Below, in pieces: positions 23,988 to 32,703 of a stretch of DNA of 64,000 nt. How positions within the stretch are numbered: position 1 is the stretch's first letter; each line of letters opens with the position of its first letter. The position numbers and the translations under genes were made by a program. A model generated the notes under the pieces. That model worked only from the letters and a program-made list of their open reading frames with translations, was not told where the DNA came from and did no database searches. Location of the stretch: assembly GCA_041659605.1 (NCBI GenBank), contig JBAZXW010000025.1:1-64000 (forward strand), read 5' to 3'. The stretch is from Solimonas sp041659605 (GTDB taxonomy: Bacteria > Pseudomonadota > Gammaproteobacteria > Nevskiales > Nevskiaceae).

Positions 23988-26138
23988 ATGCGCGCACGCA
24001 GGCAGTGCAGTACAACAGCGAAGCAGTGCCGCATCGCGTTCGCGCTGGTGGTGCTGGCGGCATTCGGTCCGGCGTCGGCAGCCGCCGCGCAGCCCGAATC
24101 CGCAGCGACGTGGACCTGGTCGCTGCGCCACAACCTGTCCGCGGGTGCCGCGTGGCGTACTGCCGCGCGCGATGCTTCGCTGATCGGAAAGTCGAGCCTC
24201 GATCCCGATCTGTGCGCGGCCGACGACTGTCTCGGCACGACCGCCACCGACACCGACCCCAATGCGCGCTTCCTCGGCGCGCGCGGCTCGCTGTCCTCGA
24301 ATACCGACGATGGTGATCTCAACTTCGAGCGTGGCGACGCCGTTTCGGCGACGACGAAATGGACGTTGGAGGCGCTTGCCGAGCGCGGACCCTGGAGCGT
24401 CGGGCTCTCGGGCCTGGCGTTCTACGATCCGCTGAAAGAACGGCTGCGGCAGTTTCACCCGAACCAGATCGTCGCGCCGGGGCCGCAACCGGGTGTGCCG
24501 CTGCGCAGTCGCCGTGGTCTCGAGGCGCGCCGCGCCGACGGCCACGGCGTGCGTCTGCGGGAGGCTTACGTGCGATATGCCGGCCTCGTCGCCGGTGGCG
24601 TCCCGCTGGAAGTCGGCCTCGGCCGCCAGACGCTGCTGTGGGGCGTCAGCGCGCTGGCCACGCAGGGCACGCTCAACGTCGTCAATCCGCCCGAGGTCAA
24701 CAGTCTGGTGCGGCCGGGGGCGCGGCTGACCGAAGTGTTGCAGCCGCTCGGCATGGCGCTGCTGCGCGTCGGACCGTTTCCGTCCGGCACCTCGCTGGAA
24801 GCTTTCTATCCGACCGAATGGCAGCCTTATGGCTTCCCGGCCAAGGGCTCGCTGCAGTCGTTCTTCGACGCCGGCAACGAAGTCGACGCGGACGATCACG
24901 TCGTCGGGCTGTTCTCCAAGGCGCCCGACGATCCGCAACAGCTCGGCACGCCGGCCAACGCGCTGCTGGCGCGCGTGTCGGCGAGCAGTTACTCGCTGCG
25001 GCGCGCCGCCAACCGCGAACCGCGCCGCGGTGGCGAAGTCGGCATCGCGCTCTACCAGGATCTGCCGGATCTGCTCGACGGCGCCGAGCTGGCTCTGCAC
25101 TACGCGCACTACCACAGCCGGCTGCCGGTGCTGTCGGCCTACGCGGCGTCGGCGAGCTGCACGCGCCGCGAAGGCAACGCCAACCACCGCGATACCGCCA
25201 GCGGCCTGCAATTCCTGTCCGACTGCGGCGTGCCCTTCGTCGATGCGCCCGGCGTCGATTTCGAGGCGCTGCCGATCGACGCCGCGCGCTGGTTCCTCGA
25301 GTATCCCGGCAACGTCGATCTCTACGGTCTGTCGCTCGGCGCGCAGGCCGGCGCGTGGATGTTGCAGGCCGAAGCGGCGTGGCGGCCGGACCAGCCGGTG
25401 CAGGTCGATCTGGAAGACGTGCTGTTCGCAGCGGTGCAGCCCGCGTTCCCGCGCGCGGACGTCGATCTGTCGAGCCTGGTTCCGGGACTGGGGCTGGGCG
25501 CCCTGGTGCTGCCGTCGTCGCGCCGCGCGGCGCCCGACTTTCTCACCGCCTACCGTGGCGGCAACCCGGGCGAGATCGCACCGGGCGCATACGTCCGCGG
25601 TTACGAGCGCCTGCGCACCCTGCACGCGACGCTGGGCGCGACGCGTCTGTTCGCGCCGGACGAGTGGCTTTACGCCGACCAGGGTGCGTGGATCGCCGAG
25701 CTGCAGGCGGTCTGGCTGCCCGGCCTGCCGGATCGGCAGCGCCTGCAGTTCGAAGGCCCGGGAACGCACACGCACGCCTCGGCGGGTGTGGCCGACGACG
25801 GCGATGCGCTGCATATCAATCCGCAGCGCAACGCGGACGGTTACGTGACGCGCCAAGCCTGGGGCTACCGCACCGGCATGGTGTTGTTCTATGACGACGT
25901 CTGGCGCAGCCGCTTGCGCCTGTCGCCGGCGCTGTTTCTGATCCACGACGTCGCGGGCGTGGGGCCGGGGCTGGCGGAGAATTTCCTCGAAGCCCGCAAG
26001 ATCGGCTTCGCGACGCTCGGCATCGCGCGCGGCGCCTGGCGACTGGACCTGAGTCAACTCGTCCACGTCGGCGGCGGTCGGCGCAACGTGCTGCGCGACC
26101 GAGACCAGTTTTCGTTGTCCCTGTCGGTGGAGTTCTGA
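23988..26138 (+). CDS. DUF1302-family outer membrane protein
   Basis: A 716-residue protein with a signal peptide (hydrophobic core ending ASAAAA, about residue 33) and a long beta-rich body. LREAYVRYA, the sequence GRQTLLWGVS and GTLNVVNPPEVNSL, then PLGMALLRVGPFPSGTSLEAFYPTEW are marks of the DUF1302 family. These porin-like proteins are often found with DUF1329 proteins in steroid, terpene and hydrocarbon degraders and are thought to assist uptake of hydrophobic compounds. A DUF1329 gene occurs at 48803. The stop overlaps the next start by one base, so it leads a run of three genes. Confidence 0.85.
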   Translation: MRARRQCSTTAKQCRIAFALVVLAAFGPASAAAAQPESAATWTWSLRHNLSAGAAWRTAARDASLIGKSSLDPDLCAADDCLGTTATDTDPNARFLGARGSLSSNTDDGDLNFERGDAVSATTKWTLEALAERGPWSVGLSGLAFYDPLKERLRQFHPNQIVAPGPQPGVPLRSRRGLEARRADGHGVRLREAYVRYAGLVAGGVPLEVGLGRQTLLWGVSALATQGTLNVVNPPEVNSLVRPGARLTEVLQPLGMALLRVGPFPSGTSLEAFYPTEWQPYGFPAKGSLQSFFDAGNEVDADDHVVGLFSKAPDDPQQLGTPANALLARVSASSYSLRRAANREPRRGGEVGIALYQDLPDLLDGAELALHYAHYHSRLPVLSAYAASASCTRREGNANHRDTASGLQFLSDCGVPFVDAPGVDFEALPIDAARWFLEYPGNVDLYGLSLGAQAGAWMLQAEAAWRPDQPVQVDLEDVLFAAVQPAFPRADVDLSSLVPGLGLGALVLPSSRRAAPDFLTAYRGGNPGEIAPGAYVRGYERLRTLHATLGATRLFAPDEWLYADQGAWIAELQAVWLPGLPDRQRLQFEGPGTHTHASAGVADDGDALHINPQRNADGYVTRQAWGYRTGMVLFYDDVWRSRLRLSPALFLIHDVAGVGPGLAENFLEARKIGFATLGIARGAWRLDLSQLVHVGGGRRNVLRDRDQFSLSLSVEF

Positions 26139-26836
26139 TGAGCCGCCTCGCGCCTGTTCTGCTATTCACATTGTCATCCGCGGCCGGCATGGCCGGCGGC
26201 TTGATCGGCGGCCTGGCGGTCCTGATACCGGATCGCGTGCAGGTGCCGGTGCGGCATCAGGACATGGACATCGTCATCAAGGATCCGATGGGCATGCGTG
26301 CCGAGGTGCTGGAGCCGATCGATGTGGACCTAGCCGACACGATCCACGCGCGCGTGCCGGTGAACCAGACCTTGCGGCTGCCGGTCGCCGAAACCTTGAA
26401 CGTCACGGCCAGCTTCGACAGCCCGGTGCGCATCCGCATGGACGTGCCGGTGCAACACGAACTCCGGCTCGACCAGGCGATTCCGCTGAACACGACCATC
26501 GAAACCGAATTCCTCGGTGCGCGCCAGAGCCTGCCGGTGCGCGGCATGATCCCGATTCGCGCGACGGTGCCGATCAGCCTCGTCATTCCGATCGATCAGG
26601 ACGTGCCGCTGAAGTTCACCGCGCCGGTCGCGGTCCGGCTGGATCAGGAATTGAGCGTGCCGCTGCACACGGAGTTCGAGGCCGATATCCCGATCCACGG
26701 GCGACTCAGCATGCCGATCGTGAGCCCGCTGGATACGCGCGTCACGGTTGACCCCACGCCGGTGCGGATCGAGGTGCAGTCGGCGGACATCGATCTGCCG
26801 CTCGACGCGCTGCGTCGGGCCCGGCATCCGCAGTGA
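26138..26836 (+). CDS. Membrane-anchored protein with VPV/IPV repeats, unknown
   Basis: A 232-residue protein with one N-terminal hydrophobic segment (about residues 4-32) and then an unusual regular alternation of short hydrophobic strands ending in Pro-Val or Pro-Ile spaced by about 8-14 residues, such as VQVPV, ARVPV, LRLPV, MDVPV, QAIPL, GMIPI, ATVPI, LVIPI, QDVPL, LSVPL and ADIPI. The pattern suggests a long stacked beta structure in the periplasm. It starts one base inside the DUF1302 stop and overlaps the next gene by 4 nt (GTGA). A role with the outer membrane DUF1302 protein, perhaps as a bridging or transport element, is inference. Confidence 0.7.
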   Translation: MSRLAPVLLFTLSSAAGMAGGLIGGLAVLIPDRVQVPVRHQDMDIVIKDPMGMRAEVLEPIDVDLADTIHARVPVNQTLRLPVAETLNVTASFDSPVRIRMDVPVQHELRLDQAIPLNTTIETEFLGARQSLPVRGMIPIRATVPISLVIPIDQDVPLKFTAPVAVRLDQELSVPLHTEFEADIPIHGRLSMPIVSPLDTRVTVDPTPVRIEVQSADIDLPLDALRRARHPQ

Positions 26837-28041
26837 GGCTGCTGCGCGCGTTGCTGCTGGCCGTGGTGGGGGCGTCGAGCGCGGCGTGCCTCGGTCTCGG
26901 CGTCGCGGCACTGCTGACCGCCGCGCCAGCCTGGCTGCAGCCCGATCTGCTGATGGAGCAGCAGCCGATGCGGATCCGCTTCAAGCAGGATATGAGCGGT
27001 CTGACGGACGCGGTGCGGCTGGAGCGACTGGTTGCGCGCGGCCGGGTCAGCGCCGTGCTTCCGCTGCGCGAGACGCTGAAGATCCCGCTGCGCGGCCGCT
27101 ACCGCCTGCACGCCGACATCGACCAGCGCGTTCCCGTGCGCATGGTCGTGCGGCACACGGTGACTATTCCGGTGACGACGGTTGCCGAGATCGAGGCCGC
27201 CACGCAGCTGCAGTATGCGGGCGTCAAGCAGTACCGCAACGTCCGCTTCCGCGCGCGCCTGCCACTGCAGTTCGATCTGCAGGTGCCGCTTGAGGTGCGG
27301 ATCGACACGTTGGCCCGCGTCAGCGGGTCGATGCCGCTGACGGTGGAGATGAACCACGACATGCGCGTCGCTCTGAGCACCGATCTGCGCACGCGGCTGG
27401 ATCTGGACCACGAGTTTCGCGGCGCGCGCCTGGGCGGCATGCGCGTACGCCTTCATCCGGATCCCGATCCGGTCAACATCGTCGTGACGCGCGCTCTGAT
27501 GCACTGGCCGGCGGCACCGGCACAGCGAGGAGCGGGTGACAAACTTGACCCAGATCAAAACCCCCGAGTCGCAAAAGTGAACAATGAGGACAAGCAGGCG
27601 CGTGCCGCCCGCATGAAGGAGACGACCATGATCGATGCGAACCTCACGAGCGGCATTCCCGTTGCGCCGTACATCTACGCGCTCCTCGGCGTGTTCGCAG
27701 CGTGCGTGACTATTTTCTTCGTGCTGGCCTTGAACGATGCCGACGACGACACTTGGCTGGTACGTGCCTATCAGGGCTGGCGGATGTCGCGCGTGCGACT
27801 GCGCCTGATGTTGCAGAACCAGCGCGTGGACCCGGCCGCTTACCGGCGCGTGGTCCCGGTTGCCATGTTGAAACGCCAGATTGCCGCCTGCCGTGGCTGC
27901 CCGAGCAAGGCGGCCTGCGATCGTGCGCTGGCTTGCCGCGAGGCGAGCAGTTCCCGGCTCGGGTTCTGTCTGAATCTGCCCGAGATCGAACGCCTGCAGC
28001 AGGTGCTATTGACCGGCGCCGCGCCACTCGCGCAGACATAG
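26833..28041 (+). CDS. Second strand-repeat membrane protein, open into a downstream membrane Cys-rich domain
   Basis: A 402-residue open frame from GTG 26833, overlapping the previous stop (GTGA). Residues 1-30 form a membrane anchor. Residues about 40-235 show the same strand repeats as the previous protein (LKIPL, QRVPV, VTIPV, LQVPL and similar). There is no stop before a second part with its own membrane helix (PYIYALLGVFAACVTIFFVL, about residues 275-295) and a Cys-rich region CRGCPSKAACDRALAC resembling DUF6455-type proteins. An internal start at 27628 with a strong ribosome site and an FNR box strongly suggests the second part is also, or only, made as a separate protein. The end overlaps the convergent hemerythrin gene by 36 nt. 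Confidence 0.55.
   Translation: MRLLRALLLAVVGASSAACLGLGVAALLTAAPAWLQPDLLMEQQPMRIRFKQDMSGLTDAVRLERLVARGRVSAVLPLRETLKIPLRGRYRLHADIDQRVPVRMVVRHTVTIPVTTVAEIEAATQLQYAGVKQYRNVRFRARLPLQFDLQVPLEVRIDTLARVSGSMPLTVEMNHDMRVALSTDLRTRLDLDHEFRGARLGGMRVRLHPDPDPVNIVVTRALMHWPAAPAQRGAGDKLDPDQNPRVAKVNNEDKQARAARMKETTMIDANLTSGIPVAPYIYALLGVFAACVTIFFVLALNDADDDTWLVRAYQGWRMSRVRLRLMLQNQRVDPAAYRRVVPVAMLKRQIAACRGCPSKAACDRALACREASSSRLGFCLNLPEIERLQQVLLTGAAPLAQT
27545..27558 (+). promoter_or_regulatory. FNR/DNR-type box inside the open frame, upstream of an internal start
   Basis: TTGACCCAGATCAA matches TTGAY-N4-RTCAA and ends 69 bp before the ATG at 27628, the same spacing as for the cytochrome gene at 20503. Confidence 0.55.
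27628..28041 (+). CDS. Single-span membrane protein with Cys-rich tail (internal start alternative)
   Basis: If translated from ATG 27628, this is a 137-residue protein: a short N-terminus, one membrane helix at about residues 12-35, then a cytoplasmic tail with CRGCPSKAACDRALAC and a final FCLN, resembling DUF6455-type proteins. AAGGAG lies 6 nt before the ATG and an FNR-type box 69 bp before it. It shares frame and stop with the longer ORF beginning at 26833. The clustered cysteines could bind metal or respond to redox or NO. Whether the longer product also exists cannot be told from sequence. Confidence 0.6.
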   Translation: MIDANLTSGIPVAPYIYALLGVFAACVTIFFVLALNDADDDTWLVRAYQGWRMSRVRLRLMLQNQRVDPAAYRRVVPVAMLKRQIAACRGCPSKAACDRALACREASSSRLGFCLNLPEIERLQQVLLTGAAPLAQT

Positions 28042-28596
28042 CGCGACCTGCGCGTCGCGCTCCTCGGCGGTGGTCAGCTCGTTCAGCTCAACATACAGCT
28101 CGCTGCGTTCGCGTTCGCTGTGATGCTCCAGCACGCGCTTGAGCTGCGATTCGCGCTCGATCATCGCGACGATCTGCAGGCGCGAAGGCTGCGGCCGCAG
28201 CAGAAAGCGGAACTCGTGGCAGATCTTGTCGATCAGCGCGCGGATCTTGCGGTGCTCGGCTTGGTACACCTCGGCAGCGGGCGTGCCCGACCGCTCGCGC
28301 GGCCCGCGGCGCCGTGCGTAAAGTGGCAGCAGGTGCTCCTCCTCCTGGCGCATGTGCAGGAACAGGCGCTCCCGATAGTGATCGAGCAGTTGCGCGGCGA
28401 GCCTGAAGTCCTGCGCGATGATCTGCTCCTGGTGCGCGGCGAACAGATCGTCGAGATTGCCGTGCGTCGAATCGAGGGCGAGAAAGCCGTCAGATACGGC
28501 TGGCTTTTGATGGGGCCGATCGAGCCGATGCGGAAGGCGGGATCGCGGCGCGACTTCCGGTCGGTCACCGCCTGGAAGTCCGGTATGAAGATACAT
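28006..28596 (-). CDS. Hemerythrin-like protein
   Basis: A 196-residue protein with a hemerythrin HHE-type helical bundle. Candidate di-iron ligands are in LDSTHGNLDDLFAAHQ, LFLHMRQEEEHLLPLY and AEHRKIRALIDKI, with a further LEHHSERERSELY. I chose ATG 28596: GGAG lies about 9 nt upstream, and an FNR-type box sits 70 bp upstream. The longer frame to 28680 would begin inside that box. Such proteins bind O2 or NO or help repair iron-sulfur centres under nitrosative stress. The 3' end overlaps the convergent membrane gene. Confidence 0.85.
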   Translation of the reverse strand: MYLHTGLPGGDRPEVAPRSRLPHRLDRPHQKPAVSDGFLALDSTHGNLDDLFAAHQEQIIAQDFRLAAQLLDHYRERLFLHMRQEEEHLLPLYARRRGPRERSGTPAAEVYQAEHRKIRALIDKICHEFRFLLRPQPSRLQIVAMIERESQLKRVLEHHSERERSELYVELNELTTAEERDAQVALCLREWRGAGQ

Positions 28597-28666
28597 CGGG
28601 AAACACTCCGTCCGGAAATGCGTGGCATATGTGATCAAAGCATAGATCGATGGCTGCGGCGTGCTC

Positions 28667-28680
28667 TTGATCTGAGTCAA
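28667..28680 (-). promoter_or_regulatory. FNR/DNR-type box upstream of hemerythrin gene
   Basis: TTGATCTGAGTCAA matches TTGAY-N4-RTCAA. It is 70 bp upstream of the hemerythrin start at 28596. Confidence 0.65.
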
Positions 28681-28709
28681 AGGGTGCCCGACCGCTCCGC
28701 GACGCGAGT

Positions 28710-28723
28710 CTGATCTGAATCAA
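28710..28723 (+). promoter_or_regulatory. Near-consensus FNR/DNR-type box upstream of hydroxyacid dehydrogenase
   Basis: CTGATCTGAATCAA differs from the dyad only in its first base and ends 58 bp before the ATG at 28782. Together with 28667-28680 it forms a pair serving divergent genes, like the pair at 20371 and 20420. Confidence 0.5.
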
Positions 28724-28781
28724 CACGACCTGGCAGTCGCTCTGGCAGGTTCCGCCGAAGCTCGACGACGAGGGTGCGGAC

Positions 28782-29951
<1,170 letters not shown>

Positions 29952-30003
29952 CAGCACAACACCAGCGATCATTCTGATGCGGGCCACAGGAGTACGACAG
30001 AAG

Positions 30004-30612
30004 ATGAACAAACAAGACAACGCAGTGATGCTTCTTCAGAAGCACGAGTGGGCGCTGATCGGCGGTGTGATCGCTGACGCCTTCATCGACGATCCGGTGA
30101 ACCTGTGGACCTTCAACGGCACCGCGGCGATGCGCCCGGCGTTCACTGCGATGGCGCGCGATCTGTACCTGGTCCGTGGCTTCGGCCACCGCTCTGCGGA
30201 TGGGCGCGCGGGAACGCTCTGGCTGCCGCCGGGCGCACGAAAGACCTTCGGGCTGCGCGCCAATCTGGCGCTGGCGCGCGCAATCCTGTTCGGCGGCGGC
30301 CTGCGCGCGGTGCGCAACGCGCTGGCGGTCGACCGTTTCATGGGCGCCGAGCGGCCGCGCGAGCCGCACTACTACCTGTTCGCGATCGCGGTTGCGCCGG
30401 AACTGCAGGGCAAGGGCCGCGGCGGAACGCTGATGCGCGAGGCGCTCAGGCGCGTAGACGCGGAGCGGATGCCGGCCTATCTGGAAAACTCGAAGGCCGC
30501 CAACCTGCCTTTCTATCGGTCGTTCGGCTTCGAAGTGATCGCGGAAGGCGCGCCGGTGCGCGGCTGTCCGCCGGTGTGGCGCATGTGGCGTCCTGCTCGC
30601 GTCACGGCGTAG
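30004..30612 (+). CDS. GNAT-family N-acetyltransferase
   Basis: A 202-residue GNAT acetyltransferase. The acetyl-CoA-binding motif is IAVAPELQGKGRGGTLMREAL at about residues 125-145 (QGKGRG loop), followed by AYLENSKAANLPFYRSFGFEV, the usual motif B. The long N-terminal part before the GNAT core is typical of uncharacterised proteobacterial members. ATG 30004 is preceded by GGAG at 11 nt; the frame is open upstream to 29878. Substrate unknown. It may share transcription with the FMN dehydrogenase. Confidence 0.8.
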   Translation: MNKQDNAVMLLQKHEWALIGGVIADAFIDDPVNLWTFNGTAAMRPAFTAMARDLYLVRGFGHRSADGRAGTLWLPPGARKTFGLRANLALARAILFGGGLRAVRNALAVDRFMGAERPREPHYYLFAIAVAPELQGKGRGGTLMREALRRVDAERMPAYLENSKAANLPFYRSFGFEVIAEGAPVRGCPPVWRMWRPARVTA

Positions 30613-30643
30613 TGCACTTTTCCTACTCGGACATCGCCTGGCT

Positions 30644-30657
30644 TTGACCTAAGTCAA
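30644..30657 (+). promoter_or_regulatory. Perfect FNR/DNR-type palindrome upstream of the cytochrome-TonB-NO dismutase run
   Basis: TTGACCTAAGTCAA has perfectly complementary half sites (TTGAC and GTCAA). It ends 126 bp before the diheme cytochrome start at 30784. No other such box lies in the 8.1 kb run up to 38913. Confidence 0.65.
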
Positions 30658-30783
30658 GTGTCCTTCCCGCGACTTCAGTAGCGTTTCGGAACGCGCACGC
30701 AGGCACTTGAGCGTTGTGGGGACGCTCAATGGAAGTGCCTCCGCCACCGGCGCGGGTGGGTCGCACAAACAAGGAAGGAGACC

Positions 30784-31503
30784 ATGATGACGAGATCCGG
30801 CCCGGAGCGGGCACTGGTGCTGGTCGGGATTGCGCTCGCCGCGTGGATCAGCGGCTGCGGCCAAGGTCAGTCCGCGCGTACCGAAGTGTCGGCCGACAGC
30901 GCCGCGGTAGCGCAGCAGGCGCGGAATCTGCTCGATGCCGGCAAGGCGGCCGATGGCAAGGCTCTCTTCGCCGCCTGCCAAAGCTGCCACGGTGCTGTCG
31001 GCGGCGGCAGTAAGGCTCTGAACGCCCCGCTGTTGACCGGACAGGATCCCGCCTACCAGAAGCGCCAGTTGCGCAATTTCCGCTCCGGCCTGCGCGGTGC
31101 GCACGGCGACGACAGCTTTGGTGCGCAGATGGCCGCGATCGCGTCGAGATTGCCTGATGATGCGGCGATCGACGCGGTCGTCGCCTATATCGGCACGCTC
31201 GACGCGCGCCGCTCCGCGACGACGATCAGCGGCGACGTCCAGCGCGGCGCGGATTTCTACACCAATCTCTGCGGCTCCTGTCACGGCCCCGAGGCCGAGG
31301 GCAATGCCCAGCTCGATGCGCCGGCGCTGGCCGGGCTCGATGACTGGTACCTGCTGCGCCAGCTTGGGAACTTCCGTAGCGGCGTGCGCGGCGCGCACCC
31401 ACAGGACCGCTTCGGCCGCCAGATGCGCAAGATGGCGCCGACGCTGCCGGACGATACGGTGACGCGCGACGTGCTGGCCTACATCAATACGTTCGAGCCG
31501 TAA
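30784..31503 (+). CDS. Diheme cytochrome c (c4-like) lipoprotein
   Basis: A 239-residue protein with a lipoprotein-type signal ending at ISGC (Cys24) and two similar cytochrome domains. Heme motifs are CQSCH at residues 65-69 and CGSCH at 163-167. Each domain carries the c4-like block YQKRQLRNFRSGLRG or WYLLRQLGNFRSGVRG and a likely axial Met (FGAQMAAIA, FGRQMRKMA). GGAAGGAG precedes the start. Cytochromes of this kind pass electrons between the bc1 complex and terminal reductases. It heads a co-directional run ending in the qNOR-family enzyme, and the next gene is 7 nt away. Confidence 0.92.
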   Translation: MMTRSGPERALVLVGIALAAWISGCGQGQSARTEVSADSAAVAQQARNLLDAGKAADGKALFAACQSCHGAVGGGSKALNAPLLTGQDPAYQKRQLRNFRSGLRGAHGDDSFGAQMAAIASRLPDDAAIDAVVAYIGTLDARRSATTISGDVQRGADFYTNLCGSCHGPEAEGNAQLDAPALAGLDDWYLLRQLGNFRSGVRGAHPQDRFGRQMRKMAPTLPDDTVTRDVLAYINTFEP

Positions 31504-31510
31504 GCCGCGC

Positions 31511-32692
31511 ATGCGTTTCTGGATGCTGGCGTTTTTTCTGCTGCTGCCGATGGCTGACGCCGCCGGCGACTGGGCGCTGAGCGACGTTTGCCCGGCCGGC
31601 TTCGTGCTCGAATCCGGCGGCCCGCGGAAAGCCGGGTGCTACCTGCGCAGCTTCTATCGCAGTTTCGACTCGCTGCAGAACGCCGGCGTCGGCGGCTTGC
31701 AGACCGGCCTGCCACCCCTGCGAGAAGGATTCCCGCCGCAGCAGATCGACCTCGGCAGGCTGCTGTTCTTCGATCCGGTGCTGTCGGTGGACGGCAGCCT
31801 GGCCTGTGCGAGCTGCCACGATCCGCAGCAGGGCTTCGCCGACGGCCGGGCCTTGAGCCCCGGCGTCAACGGCCTGCAGACCGGGCGCTCGACACCGAGT
31901 CTGTGGAACGTCGGTTTCCTGAAGCGCCTCACCTGGGACGGTCGCGCGCACAACCTCGAGGAGCAGGCCCAGGGGCCGTTGTTCGCGTCAAACGAGATGG
32001 GTACTTCGCCCGAGCGTCTGGCGACGACGCTCAACGGCATCGCCGCCTATCGTCCACTGTTTGCGCAGGCCTACGGCGGCCAGGAGCCGATCGAACCGGC
32101 GCAGGTCTACGCCGCGCTGGCGGCCTTCCAGTCGACATTGGTCTCGCTCAACAGCCGCTACGACCTCTACGCGCTGGGCTTCCACGACGCCCTCAGCGAG
32201 CCCGAGATCGAGGGTCTGAACGTGTTCCGCTCCTTCGTCGCGCGCTGCGCCGAGTGCCACACGCCGCCGCTGTTCACCAACCAGCAGATCGCGGTGATCG
32301 GCACGCCGGAGCCGGAAGGCCGCAGTCTCGACCCCGGTGCGCAGAAGCCCGGCGGCGATACCTCGCAACGCGGCGGCTTCAAGGTGCCGTCGCTGCGCAA
32401 CATCTCGCGCACCGCGCCGTACATGCACTCCGGCCGCTTCAAGACGCTGCGCGAGGCCGTGGCGTTCTACAACGGCGGTCGCGGTCACGCCATGCCGCCG
32501 GGCGAGAAGCTGAGCCTGCACTGGCACATCTGGGAACCGCAGCTGACCGAGGACGAGATCGATCGTCTGGTCGACTTCCTGCAGACGCTGACCGACGAAA
32601 CCTTTGTGCCGCAAACGCCCGAGCGTGTGCCGTCGGGGCTGTCGCCGGGCGGCAGTCGCGCGCTCGCCGCCTACACCCCAATACATAAGTGA
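31511..32692 (+). CDS. MauG/cytochrome c peroxidase-family diheme protein
   Basis: A 393-residue secreted diheme protein. The signal peptide ends near ADAAG (residue 20). Heme motifs are CASCH at 99-103 and CAECH at 246-250, with the family segments LGRLLFFDPVLSVDGSLACA, WDGRAHNLEEQ and KVPSLRNISRTAPYMHSGRF. These are characteristic of bacterial diheme peroxidases and MauG relatives. An unusual N-terminal region with CPAGFVLESGGPRKAGC (residues about 27-43) may form a disulfide. It lies 7 nt after the diheme cytochrome. It may reduce peroxide or oxidise a partner protein during assembly. Confidence 0.9.
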   Translation: MRFWMLAFFLLLPMADAAGDWALSDVCPAGFVLESGGPRKAGCYLRSFYRSFDSLQNAGVGGLQTGLPPLREGFPPQQIDLGRLLFFDPVLSVDGSLACASCHDPQQGFADGRALSPGVNGLQTGRSTPSLWNVGFLKRLTWDGRAHNLEEQAQGPLFASNEMGTSPERLATTLNGIAAYRPLFAQAYGGQEPIEPAQVYAALAAFQSTLVSLNSRYDLYALGFHDALSEPEIEGLNVFRSFVARCAECHTPPLFTNQQIAVIGTPEPEGRSLDPGAQKPGGDTSQRGGFKVPSLRNISRTAPYMHSGRFKTLREAVAFYNGGRGHAMPPGEKLSLHWHIWEPQLTEDEIDRLVDFLQTLTDETFVPQTPERVPSGLSPGGSRALAAYTPIHK

Positions 32693-32703
32693 GGAACGCG
32701 CCC

